Shown: positions 1 through 5,212 of the stretch, one piece after another
How the letters are laid out: each line of letters starts with the position of its first letter
Numbering within the stretch: the first letter of the stretch is position 1
Assembly (NCBI GenBank): GCA_050295975.1
Contig: JBNKQR010000089.1
Span: forward strand, 1-7,222
Direction of reading: 5' to 3'
Origin: JAPHTQ01 sp050295975
Lineage (GTDB): Bacteria > Pseudomonadota > Gammaproteobacteria > Thiohalomonadales > Thiohalomonadaceae
Length of the DNA stretch: 7,222 bases
The notes under the pieces: generated by a model
What the model was told of the DNA's origin: nothing
The model's database searches: none
What the model saw: only the letters and a program-made list of their open reading frames with translations
Made by a program: the position numbers and the translations under genes

Positions 1-183
1 TGGCTCATTCCGCTGGTAGGGCAGAGTCAGGATGTGCGGTTGTGGCACCACTGGGGCATGTGGATCATCGTGGTCTTCGTGATGATTCATATCTACGCCG
101 CGGTGCGTGAGGACATCATGTCGCGGCAGAGCCTGATCAGCACCATGATCAGCGGTTGGCGGATGTTCAAGGACGACCGCTAA
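1..183 (+). CDS. hupC: [NiFe]-hydrogenase b-type cytochrome subunit, C-terminal part
   Basis: This is the final 60 codons of an open frame that enters from the left edge and stops with TAA. The family (HupC/HyaC) is a four-helix membrane cytochrome b that anchors the HupSL dimer to the membrane and passes electrons from H2 oxidation to quinone. Visible here are the family-typical WHHWGMW block (residues 15-21 of the fragment), a last hydrophobic helix (about residues 20-36) carrying a His in the sequence MIHIY, and the conserved ending REDIMSRQ...STMISGWR followed by a short charged tail. The HHWGM and MIHIY histidines fit the heme-ligand region of the family. The terminator just downstream suggests hupC is the last gene of the structural operon (hupSLC), whose other genes would lie before the window. 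The product is clear; the N-terminus is not seen. Confidence 0.93.
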   Translation, partial: WLIPLVGQSQDVRLWHHWGMWIIVVFVMIHIYAAVREDIMSRQSLISTMISGWRMFKDDR

Positions 184-210
184 GTCAGTAACCATCACAG
201 CGCCAATATG

Positions 211-238
211 AAAGGAGGCTGATCGGCCTCCTTTTTTT
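211..238 (+). terminator. Rho-independent terminator after hupC
   Basis: AAAGGAGGC (211-219) pairs perfectly with GCCTCCTTT (226-234) across a six-base loop, and the run of seven T (232-238) follows. It sits 27 bases after the hupC stop codon. It should end the structural-gene transcript and isolate the downstream accessory genes, which have their own promoter at 446-461. The GGAGG in the stem looks like a ribosome binding site but no usable start follows it. Confidence 0.9.
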
Positions 239-306
239 GCGTCCTGAGAAACGGCGAAATGACTATTAACCTTACACTTTGTGCAACTTACGACCACTTG
301 CTGCCA

Positions 307-326
307 CCATTGCGACGACGCAATGG
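307..326. promoter_or_regulatory. Perfect inverted repeat, candidate activator (HupR/HoxA-type) site
   Basis: CCATTGCG (307-314) and CGCAATGG (319-326) form a perfect 8-bp inverted repeat around ACGA. Its core reads TTG-N8-CAA. The centre lies about 155 bases before the predicted transcription start of the sigma-54 promoter, in the range where bacterial enhancer-binding proteins bind. The response regulator HupR/HoxA, which activates hup genes with or without sigma-54 depending on species, is known to bind TTG-N5-CAA-like palindromes; the spacer here is longer, so assignment to that regulator is inference. Confidence 0.5.
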
Positions 327-342
327 AATGTAGCTTTCCATT
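322..342. repeat. Second inverted repeat sharing an arm with the 307-326 repeat
   Basis: AATGGAA (322-328) and TTCCATT (336-342) are perfect 7-bp inverted arms separated by seven bases. The left arm overlaps the right arm of the 307-326 palindrome, so the two structures cannot form on the same strand at once. It may be a second half-site set for the same DNA-binding protein. No function is shown by the sequence alone. Confidence 0.4.
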
Positions 343-445
343 TATCGACTAAACTGAAAATATTCTTTGCGCATCATCTACCCAGCCATACTGCGAGGCT
401 GACAAATATCCTTGGATAACAGTCAGTTAACATTTTGGAAACCTC

Positions 446-461
446 TGGCACAGGCCTTGCT
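446..461 (+). promoter_or_regulatory. Sigma-54 (RpoN) -24/-12 promoter
   Basis: TGGCAC (446-451), a five-base spacer, then TTGCT (457-461) match the sigma-54 consensus TGGCAC-N5-TTGCA/T with the invariant GG and GC ten bases apart. With the GC at -13/-12, transcription should start near 472, giving an untranslated leader of about 33 bases before the hupD ATG. Sigma-54 promoters need an ATP-hydrolysing activator bound upstream, for which the 307-342 repeats are candidates. TGGCAC occurs elsewhere in the window, but only inside genes and without the -12 element. This promoter probably drives hupD through at least hypD. Confidence 0.9.
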
Positions 462-490
462 CAACCTGTTCCACAACAAATAAAAGCGAT

Positions 491-496
491 CTGGAG
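491..496 (+). promoter_or_regulatory. Ribosome binding site of hupD
   Basis: CTGGAG ends eight bases before the ATG at 505 and lies downstream of the predicted start of transcription, supporting this ATG as the start of hupD. Confidence 0.7.
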
Positions 497-504
497 CACC
501 ACAC

Positions 505-1239
505 ATGCAACAAGACCAGCGCCATCACGACACGCGGCGGGCTGAGCGTGTTCTTATCCTCGGCATCGGCAACATCCTCTGGGCTGATGAAGGCTTTGGC
601 GTGCGCGCGCTGGAGTCGATAAAAAGCCAGTACCAGTTCCCCGACAACGTCACTCTGCTCGACGGCGGCACCCAGGGTATCTACCTGGTGCAGAACATCC
701 GCGAGACCGACATTCTGGTGGTCTTCGATGCGGTCGACTACGGCCTCCCCGGCGGCACCCTCAAGCGGGTCGAGGGTGACGAGGTGCCAAAGTTTCTCGG
801 TGCCAAAAAGGTAAGCCTGCACCAGACCGGTTTTCAGGAGGTGCTGGCGATGGCCGAGATGATGGGCGACTACCCCCAGCACCTGCTGCTGATCGGCGTA
901 CAGCCGGTGGAGCTGGATGATTACGGCGGCAGTCTGCGCACCGAGGTGAAGGCACAGATGGAGCCCGCCATCGAGATGGCCCTCGACTACCTGGCCGGTT
1001 TCGATATCCATGCGGAGAAACGCCAAACCCCGCTCACTGCTGATCAGATGGCTGGAGCGATTGCCGATATCAGCCGTTATGAAGAGGAGCGCCCTGATCC
1101 TACAGAGGCCTGCCGGGTAGGCGATGGCCGGGTGCTCTACTCCCCTGACTTCACCCTCTCCTATCGCCCGGTTGATGTGGATGGGGTTTCGGTGCCGGTG
1201 GATCAGCATCTGGATAAATATCGGCGGGGGGAACAGTAG
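505..1239 (+). CDS. hupD: Hydrogenase large-subunit maturation endopeptidase HupD
   Basis: HupD/HyaD/HybD proteases remove the C-terminal peptide of the large subunit after nickel insertion, as the last step of its maturation in the cytoplasm. The 244-residue product opens with the family signature LILGIGNILWADEGFGV (residues 17-33). The three residues that sense nickel in E. coli HybD (Glu16, Asp62, His93) correspond to Glu29, Asp75 (in VVFDAVD) and His106 (in SLHQTGF). The LLDGGTQG loop (51-58) and the LLIGVQP segment are also typical. The protein is longer than usual (relatives such as HyaD are about 195 residues): a tail from about residue 178 to the end is not part of the protease fold. 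It is the first gene behind the sigma-54 promoter. Its TAG stop abuts the hupF ATG with no gap, suggesting translational coupling. Confidence 0.95.
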   Translation: MQQDQRHHDTRRAERVLILGIGNILWADEGFGVRALESIKSQYQFPDNVTLLDGGTQGIYLVQNIRETDILVVFDAVDYGLPGGTLKRVEGDEVPKFLGAKKVSLHQTGFQEVLAMAEMMGDYPQHLLLIGVQPVELDDYGGSLRTEVKAQMEPAIEMALDYLAGFDIHAEKRQTPLTADQMAGAIADISRYEEERPDPTEACRVGDGRVLYSPDFTLSYRPVDVDGVSVPVDQHLDKYRRGEQ

Positions 1240-1566
1240 ATGTGTATCGGCATCCCGATGAAGGTGGTCGAGTCCTTCCCCGGTTACGCGGTGTGTGAAA
1301 CCGATGACGGAACTCTGCGTCGGATCGATACCCTGCTCCTCGGCGAACAACCTACCGGCACCTGGCTACTCACCTTTCTTGATACCGCACGCGAAGTGCT
1401 GAGTGCAGAACGCGCCGCCCAAATCCGTTCCGCCCTGCTAGCAGTGGATCTGGCGATGCAGGGTGAGACCAATCTCGATCATCTGTTTCAGGATCTGATC
1501 GATCGCGAACCGCAGCTTCCCGAGTTTCTGCGCCAGCAAAACAAACCCCAAGTAGAGGGAGAATAA
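1240..1566 (+). CDS. hupF: HypC/HupF-family hydrogenase chaperone HupF
   Basis: This 108-residue protein begins MCIGIPMKV, the N-terminal signature of the HypC/HybG/HupF family in which Cys2 becomes exposed and contacts the Fe(CN)2CO cofactor or the immature large subunit. The compact beta-barrel core (about residues 1-50) is followed by a helical C-terminal half with the DTAREVLSAERAAQI segment, longer than in HypC and typical of HupF. In Rhizobium leguminosarum, HupF assists large-subunit maturation and protects it when oxygen is present. The start follows the hupD stop directly, and a strong G-rich ribosome binding site (1226-1232) lies inside hupD at good spacing. A true HypC is encoded later in the same cluster (6084-6425), so the two paralogues probably divide the work between general cofactor assembly and the specific uptake enzyme. 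Confidence 0.92.
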   Translation: MCIGIPMKVVESFPGYAVCETDDGTLRRIDTLLLGEQPTGTWLLTFLDTAREVLSAERAAQIRSALLAVDLAMQGETNLDHLFQDLIDREPQLPEFLRQQNKPQVEGE

Positions 1567-1570
1567 TTCC

Positions 1571-2005
1571 ATGCCATCACCACAGATACGCCGCCTCACC
1601 GAGCACCATCACCTTCCGGTGCTGAATGAAAACACGCTCGATGACTTCGTCACCTCACAGGAGAATCTGGTACTTTTTTTCAGTGAAAATCCGGTGAAGT
1701 TTCCCGAAAGCAATGACGTGGCAATGGTGCTGCCGGAACTACTCAAAGCCTTCGATGGGCGCCTGACTGCAGCACTGATCGAAACCAATGCACAACACAC
1801 CCTGCAGGCACGTTACGGTTTCAGCCAGTGGCCCGCACTGGTGTTTCTGCGCCGTGGCGAATACCTCGGCGTGATTACCCAGATCCAGAACTGGGATGAC
1901 TATCTGCGTGACATCCAGCGCCTGTTGCAGGCGGAACCGATGCCGGCACCGACCTTCGCCATTCCGGTCGTCGCCGACAACTCACCCAGCCAACATCAGG
2001 AGTAA
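1571..2005 (+). CDS. hupG: HupG/HyaE-family thioredoxin-like hydrogenase chaperone
   Basis: The 144-residue product matches the HupG/HyaE family, which has a thioredoxin fold without the redox site and is thought to bind the Tat signal peptide of the hydrogenase small subunit before export. Typical blocks are LVLFFSENPVKFPESNDVA (about residues 33-51), VLPELLKAF, the YGFSQWPALVFLRRGEYLG strand-turn (about 82-100) with the cis-Pro equivalent, and NWDDYL near the end. There is no cysteine anywhere in the protein, so it cannot act as a disulfide reductase, as expected for this family. A GAGGGAG ribosome binding site (1555-1561) overlaps the end of hupF and supports this ATG, four bases after the hupF stop. 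Confidence 0.92.
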   Translation: MPSPQIRRLTEHHHLPVLNENTLDDFVTSQENLVLFFSENPVKFPESNDVAMVLPELLKAFDGRLTAALIETNAQHTLQARYGFSQWPALVFLRRGEYLGVITQIQNWDDYLRDIQRLLQAEPMPAPTFAIPVVADNSPSQHQE

Positions 2006-2009
2006 TGGC

Positions 2010-2855
2010 ATGAACGAATTCCCAATCAGCGGCCCTGGCACACAACCCGCCGAATCCGATGGCGCGGAACTGGACATCCTGCAGCTCCCTTCCGGTATGG
2101 ATACCTATATACCGCCACCACTGCCTGAACCGGAAGAGGTTCGCGGCCTTGATGCGGCGCTGGCATTGCTGCATCAACTCAATGAACAGTTATCGACTTA
2201 CACTGCCGATGCGCCGCGACCGGTTATCGATCTCGCTGGCCTGGATGCGCGTAACCGTGCTCTGGTAGATCAGGTTCTGGGTGAAGGTGAAGTAAGCATT
2301 GTCATCGAAGGGGCGAAACACAGCCGTATTCAGGAATCGGTGATGGCCGGGCTGTGGCGCATTCAGCACAGTGATAACAAGGGCAATCTACTCGAAGACA
2401 AGATCGAGATCGGTCCGATCCCGCAGCAGGTATTGCAGCAGGCATTCGCTGAAGCAAAAGAAAGAGTTGAACTGGTGTCACCGCTACCGCCCGGCGTGCT
2501 CAACTCTCCGCCACTGTTCAGCGAAATCAATGATCAGGTGAGCAACTGGAAACCGGGCGACATCTCCCATGTGATCAACCTCACTCTGCTGCCGCAGACC
2601 GAAGAGGATCTTGGTTTCCTGCAACAGCAGCTTGGCCCGGGAAAGGTAAGCATTCTCTCCCGCGGTTACGGCAACTGCCGCATTAGTAGCAGCGGCACAC
2701 GCAATGTCTGGTGGGTGCAGTATTTCAATTCCCAGGATCGTAATATCCTAAACTCACTGGAGATCACCGACGTGCCCAATGTTGCCTGCGCTGCAGCGGA
2801 GGATATTTCTGAAAGCGCCACACGCCTGGATGAGATTCTGGAGATCTACCGGTGA
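2010..2855 (+). CDS. hupH: HupH/HyaF-family hydrogenase expression/assembly protein
   Basis: This 281-residue protein belongs to the HupH/HyaF family, required for correct processing of the small subunit of uptake hydrogenases; the biochemical activity is not established. The frame is open further upstream to an ATG at 1896, but that extension runs inside hupG and is Cys/Arg-rich. The start at 2010 is chosen because AGGAG (1998-2002) lies seven bases before it and it follows the hupG stop. The middle and end contain two similar blocks, about residues 72-140 and 189-258, each built on LGxGxVSI followed by a Trp strand and an I-x-I/T-x-x-x-P turn, indicating an internal duplication. The C-terminal copy has the family-typical NCRISSSGTRNVWWVQYFNS and DVPNVACAAAED motifs. 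It overlaps hupI by four bases (GTGA). Confidence 0.92.
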   Translation: MNEFPISGPGTQPAESDGAELDILQLPSGMDTYIPPPLPEPEEVRGLDAALALLHQLNEQLSTYTADAPRPVIDLAGLDARNRALVDQVLGEGEVSIVIEGAKHSRIQESVMAGLWRIQHSDNKGNLLEDKIEIGPIPQQVLQQAFAEAKERVELVSPLPPGVLNSPPLFSEINDQVSNWKPGDISHVINLTLLPQTEEDLGFLQQQLGPGKVSILSRGYGNCRISSSGTRNVWWVQYFNSQDRNILNSLEITDVPNVACAAAEDISESATRLDEILEIYR

Positions 2856-3082
2856 GAAGCGACCAGTTCTTCAGCGGTTCGTATGGCGGCGATAACAGCA
2901 AGATCACCGATGCCACTCGACTGGAGTGCAAGATCTGCTGGCATGTCTACGACCCGGCTGAAGGCGACGACTACTGGCATGTCCCACCGGGCACTCCCTT
3001 CTCCGCCCTGCCACCACACTGGACCTGTCCGGTGTGTGACGGCAATAAGGACGACTTTCTGGTAATGGGTGACGACGCGTGA
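2852..3082 (+). CDS. hupI: Hydrogenase-associated rubredoxin HupI
   Basis: HupI is a 76-residue rubredoxin. Its two CxxC knuckles, Cys26/Cys29 (ECKICWHVYDP) and Cys59/Cys62 (CPVCDG), would bind one iron. PPGTPFSALPPHWTCPVC is typical rubredoxin. The residue after the first knuckle is Trp rather than the usual Gly, a variation I recall as common in hydrogenase-linked rubredoxins. A polar stretch of about 20 residues precedes the fold. Known or proposed roles are electron transfer during assembly of Fe-S clusters of the small subunit, especially under oxygen. The start is GTG, whose last two bases with the next A form the hupH stop (GTGA). GGAG at 2840-2843, eight bases before, supports it. Confidence 0.93.
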   Translation: MRSDQFFSGSYGGDNSKITDATRLECKICWHVYDPAEGDDYWHVPPGTPFSALPPHWTCPVCDGNKDDFLVMGDDA

Positions 3083-3639
3083 ACGACATGGCGACACAGG
3101 TAGAAGCACTGGAGCAGACCTTCCACTACGTCTGGCAGGAGCGGATGCAGGGGCTGCCAATTCTCAACCCGGCGCTGGAGGTGAAAGCGGTAGGCTTTGT
3201 ACCCTGGGGTAAAAATATTATTGGCGTTCTCGTCACACCGTGGTTTATGAACCTGATGTTGTTACCGGGCGAGGATGACTGGGGCGAGTTAAAGGTCGGC
3301 GAAAAAGTGACCCATCTGTTCCACTCCGGCAGTTACGAATTTACCGTCGGCCATGAGGCGGGATTCGGCCATTACCAGATCTGCTCACTGTTTTCGCCAA
3401 TGCAGCAGTTCACCGATCAGGCGAGTGCCCTGGCCACCGCCACTGAGGTAATGCGTGGACTGTTCAACGGCGAGAACCGTGAGGAGTTAACGATGCACGA
3501 TGAGATGGTGCGCCGTGCATGGCAGGGTGACAAACCTGAAAGTAAAACCGACGACGAGGGCCCGACTCTGTCGGAAAAGATGGCTCGCCCGATCACCCGC
3601 AGGGAACTGCTGCGCGGTCGGCAAGAGAGGGAGCAATGA
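3079..3639 (+). CDS. hupJ: HupJ/HybE-family [NiFe]-hydrogenase assembly chaperone
   Basis: The 186-residue product fits the HupJ/HybE family, chaperones thought to hold the Tat-bearing small subunit and coordinate it with the large subunit before export. Diagnostic blocks are GFVPWGKNIIGVLVTPWFMNLMLLP (around residues 38-63), FHSGSYEF, and GHYQICSLFSPMQQF (about residues 96-110). A linker of about 35 polar residues precedes a C-terminal ITRRELLRG motif (172-180) that resembles a twin-arginine motif but has no hydrophobic stretch after it. The GTG start overlaps the hupI stop (GTGA) as at the previous junction; GGGTGA at 3067-3072 fits the GTG better than the in-frame ATG at 3088, which would shorten the protein by three residues. 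There is a gap of 69 bases before hupK, unusual in this packed operon. Confidence 0.92.
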   Translation: MNDMATQVEALEQTFHYVWQERMQGLPILNPALEVKAVGFVPWGKNIIGVLVTPWFMNLMLLPGEDDWGELKVGEKVTHLFHSGSYEFTVGHEAGFGHYQICSLFSPMQQFTDQASALATATEVMRGLFNGENREELTMHDEMVRRAWQGDKPESKTDDEGPTLSEKMARPITRRELLRGRQEREQ

Positions 3640-3704
3640 TTTTGCTGCAAAGGCTCGTACACAGGCTACTACTATGTGGTCGCTTCTTGAGCGGACAGGG
3701 TTAG
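3636..3704 (+). CDS. Possible 22-residue leader ORF between hupJ and hupK
   Basis: An ATG overlaps the hupJ stop as ATGA, and the purine-rich AGAGAGGGAGC inside hupJ gives it the best ribosome binding site at this junction. The frame encodes 22 residues beginning MILLQRLVHRLLLCGRF, rich in Leu and Arg, and stops at TAG (3702-3704), four bases before the TTG start chosen for hupK. It is in a different frame from hupK. It may be a translated leader that couples hupJ translation to hupK by reinitiation, or it may be chance. No homology is recognised. Confidence 0.3.
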   Translation: MILLQRLVHRLLLCGRFLSGQG

Positions 3705-3708
3705 AGCG

Positions 3709-4878
3709 TTGGCATCGCTTGAGGGACAAATCAATATTGAACTGGTGTGCGACACATCAGGTGTCCGTCAGGCAAACATCCACTCAGCCCGCCCGGTGCA
3801 GGCGAGCCGGGTTTTTGAGGGTGTCGCCGTGAAAGAGGCGCTTCAACGGCTGCCACAGATCTACAGTCTCTGTGGCACGGCGCAATCTGCAACCGCGCTG
3901 AGTGCCTGTGAGAATGCGCTGGGGATCAACCCCTCAACGGCGCAACGACAGGCGCGAGAGATGCTGGTGTGGATGGAGAGCGCGCGCGAACACCTGCTGC
4001 GCATCCTGCTCGACTGGCCTGCTTTCGCTGGTGAAGAGGTAAAGCAGAAAAATCTGCCTGGGCTGATGCAGTTACTACCGGAGTTGAGTCACGCACTTTA
4101 TGGAAACGCCGCGCCCTTTAGTCTAGAAAGCGTACCTGACGTTGACTCCGATGCGGCGCAACAGGTTATCGAGAAACTGCGTGACATCATTGACGACACG
4201 ATTGGAGCATCATTGCCGAATGGACAGGACTCTTTTAAGGATTGGCTCATTCATGGAGAAACCTTACCCGCACGTCTGCTATACCGGCTGCGAACACTGA
4301 AATGGGATCGATTAGGCACAAGCGATAGTCGCTTTTTGCCGCCACTGGAGAGTCACACCTTGCATACACGTTTAACCGCTGAGGATGCGGATGCCTTTAT
4401 CGCTGCACCTGTATGGATGGAGTATCCCTGCGAGAACACGCCTCTGCATCGGCAGCGATTACAGCCTTTTATAAAGGAGTTACTGGCTAATGAGGGCAAT
4501 GGCCTGACGACACGCCTGATGTCACGACTGACAGAGTTAATGTTAGTCCCGGATTTATTGCGACTGAGTTTAAAACGCCTGGGCGCTACTTTGCCGATAA
4601 CTTCCAGCAGCAAAGGAGAATCGGGTATTGGTCTGGCACAGGTCGAAGCTGCCCGTGGTCGTCTGATTCATCGGGTGGAGATCGAGGACAACATCGTGCG
4701 GCGCTATCAGATCCTTGCACCCACTGAGTGGAACTTCCATCCACAGGGTATCGCGGTAAAGGGTTTGCGCACGTTGACCGGTAGCGATGAAGAGACACTC
4801 AAACAACAGGCGACACTCTGGATCAACGCCATCGATCCCTGTGTCGGAATAAATTTGCAGGTACGCCACGATGCATGA
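3709..4878 (+). CDS. hupK: HupK, large-subunit-like hydrogenase assembly protein
   Basis: HupK (389 residues) resembles a degenerate hydrogenase large subunit and is proposed to act as a scaffold during assembly of the NiFe cofactor. SLCGTAQSATALSACENALG (residues 53-72) corresponds to the N-terminal cysteine motif of the large subunit, with only Cys55 kept. The C-terminus reads IDPCVGINLQVRH (375-387), keeping the DPC and final His of the DPCxxCxxH motif but losing its second Cys, so it cannot bind NiFe as a catalytic subunit does. The frame is closed by a TGA at 3688-3690, and the first usable start is TTG at 3709 with a weak AGGG (3697-3700) before it; the next is GTG at 3745, which would cut into the conserved LEGQINIEL start. 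Codon use is somewhat richer in TTA/TTG and A/T than its neighbours. It overlaps hypA by eight bases. Confidence 0.88.
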   Translation: MASLEGQINIELVCDTSGVRQANIHSARPVQASRVFEGVAVKEALQRLPQIYSLCGTAQSATALSACENALGINPSTAQRQAREMLVWMESAREHLLRILLDWPAFAGEEVKQKNLPGLMQLLPELSHALYGNAAPFSLESVPDVDSDAAQQVIEKLRDIIDDTIGASLPNGQDSFKDWLIHGETLPARLLYRLRTLKWDRLGTSDSRFLPPLESHTLHTRLTAEDADAFIAAPVWMEYPCENTPLHRQRLQPFIKELLANEGNGLTTRLMSRLTELMLVPDLLRLSLKRLGATLPITSSSKGESGIGLAQVEAARGRLIHRVEIEDNIVRRYQILAPTEWNFHPQGIAVKGLRTLTGSDEETLKQQATLWINAIDPCVGINLQVRHDA

Positions 4879-5212
4879 GATGTCGCTGTGTGAAGGGGTG
4901 TTACAGGTAATGCAGGATCAGGCCAAAAGCGTCGGCTTCAACCGGGTGAAAACGGTGTGGCTGGAGATTGGTGATCTGGCTGGCGTTGATGCGGAGGCGA
5001 TGCGCTTCGGTTTTGATGTGGTGGTTCAGGGTTCGGTCGCCGATGGTGCGGCACTGGAGATTATCAATCTGCCGGGACGTGCCTGGTGCATGACCTGCGG
5101 CCACGAGGTTTCGGTAACACAGCGCTTCGACGCCTGCCCCGACTGTGGCGGTTATCAGCTACAGGTTACCGGCGGCGATGAAATGAGAATTAAAGAACTG
5201 GAGGTGGAATGA
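4871..5212 (+). CDS. hypA: Hydrogenase nickel incorporation protein HypA
   Basis: HypA is the nickel metallochaperone that works with HypB to deliver Ni to the large-subunit precursor. The 113-residue product has the invariant MHEMSLCEG start, in which His2 and the N-terminus bind nickel, and the structural zinc site Cys73-x2-Cys76 (WCMTCGH) and Cys89-x2-Cys92 (CPDCGG). Length is normal for the family (about 113-118). The start is fixed by the MHE motif and lies inside the last codons of hupK, so translation is probably coupled. It ends overlapping the hypB start region. Confidence 0.96.
   Translation: MHEMSLCEGVLQVMQDQAKSVGFNRVKTVWLEIGDLAGVDAEAMRFGFDVVVQGSVADGAALEIINLPGRAWCMTCGHEVSVTQRFDACPDCGGYQLQVTGGDEMRIKELEVE

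Larger units (their letters stand above)
184..504. other. Intergenic regulatory region, hupC to hupD
   Basis: This 321-base gap has no credible gene on either strand. From left to right it contains the terminator (211-238), two overlapping inverted repeats (307-326 and 322-342), an AT-rich stretch around 341-368, a small palindrome TATCC-TT-GGATA (407-418), a sigma-54 promoter (446-461) and the hupD ribosome binding site (491-496). The layout is that of an enhancer-dependent promoter: a candidate activator site about 130 bases before the -24 element, with intervening DNA that could bend. No clear sigma-70 promoter, FNR box or IHF site was found by eye. Confidence 0.75.

Noticed and set aside
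208..222. ATG AAA GGA GGC TGA mini-frame and GGAGG motif after hupC.
   Set aside because: These bases form the left arm of the terminator hairpin; there is no downstream start at a suitable distance.
406..418. IHF site on the minus strand before the sigma-54 promoter.
   Set aside because: It has three mismatches to the WATCAA-N4-TTR consensus, too weak to call.
427..1350. Long open frame on the minus strand opposite hupD.
   Set aside because: It mirrors the hupD and hupF coding strand, has no recognisable domain and is rich in His/Leu/Val as expected from the complement of a biased gene. It would also run across the sigma-54 promoter's transcript.
1896..2009. Upstream ATG extending hupH by 38 residues.
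   Set aside because: The extension lies wholly inside hupG in another frame, is Cys/Arg-rich and unlike HupH; the ATG at 2010 has a proper ribosome binding site.
2037..2052. Other TGGCAC sequences (for example at 2037, 3872, 4634 and 6179) as extra sigma-54 promoters.
   Set aside because: None has TTGC five bases after the TGGCAC and all lie within coding sequence.
4871..5212. FNR-type site in or before hypA, as found for hyp genes of Rhizobium and E. coli.
   Set aside because: No TTGAT-N4-ATCAA match was seen in the end of hupK or in hypA; only isolated half-sites.
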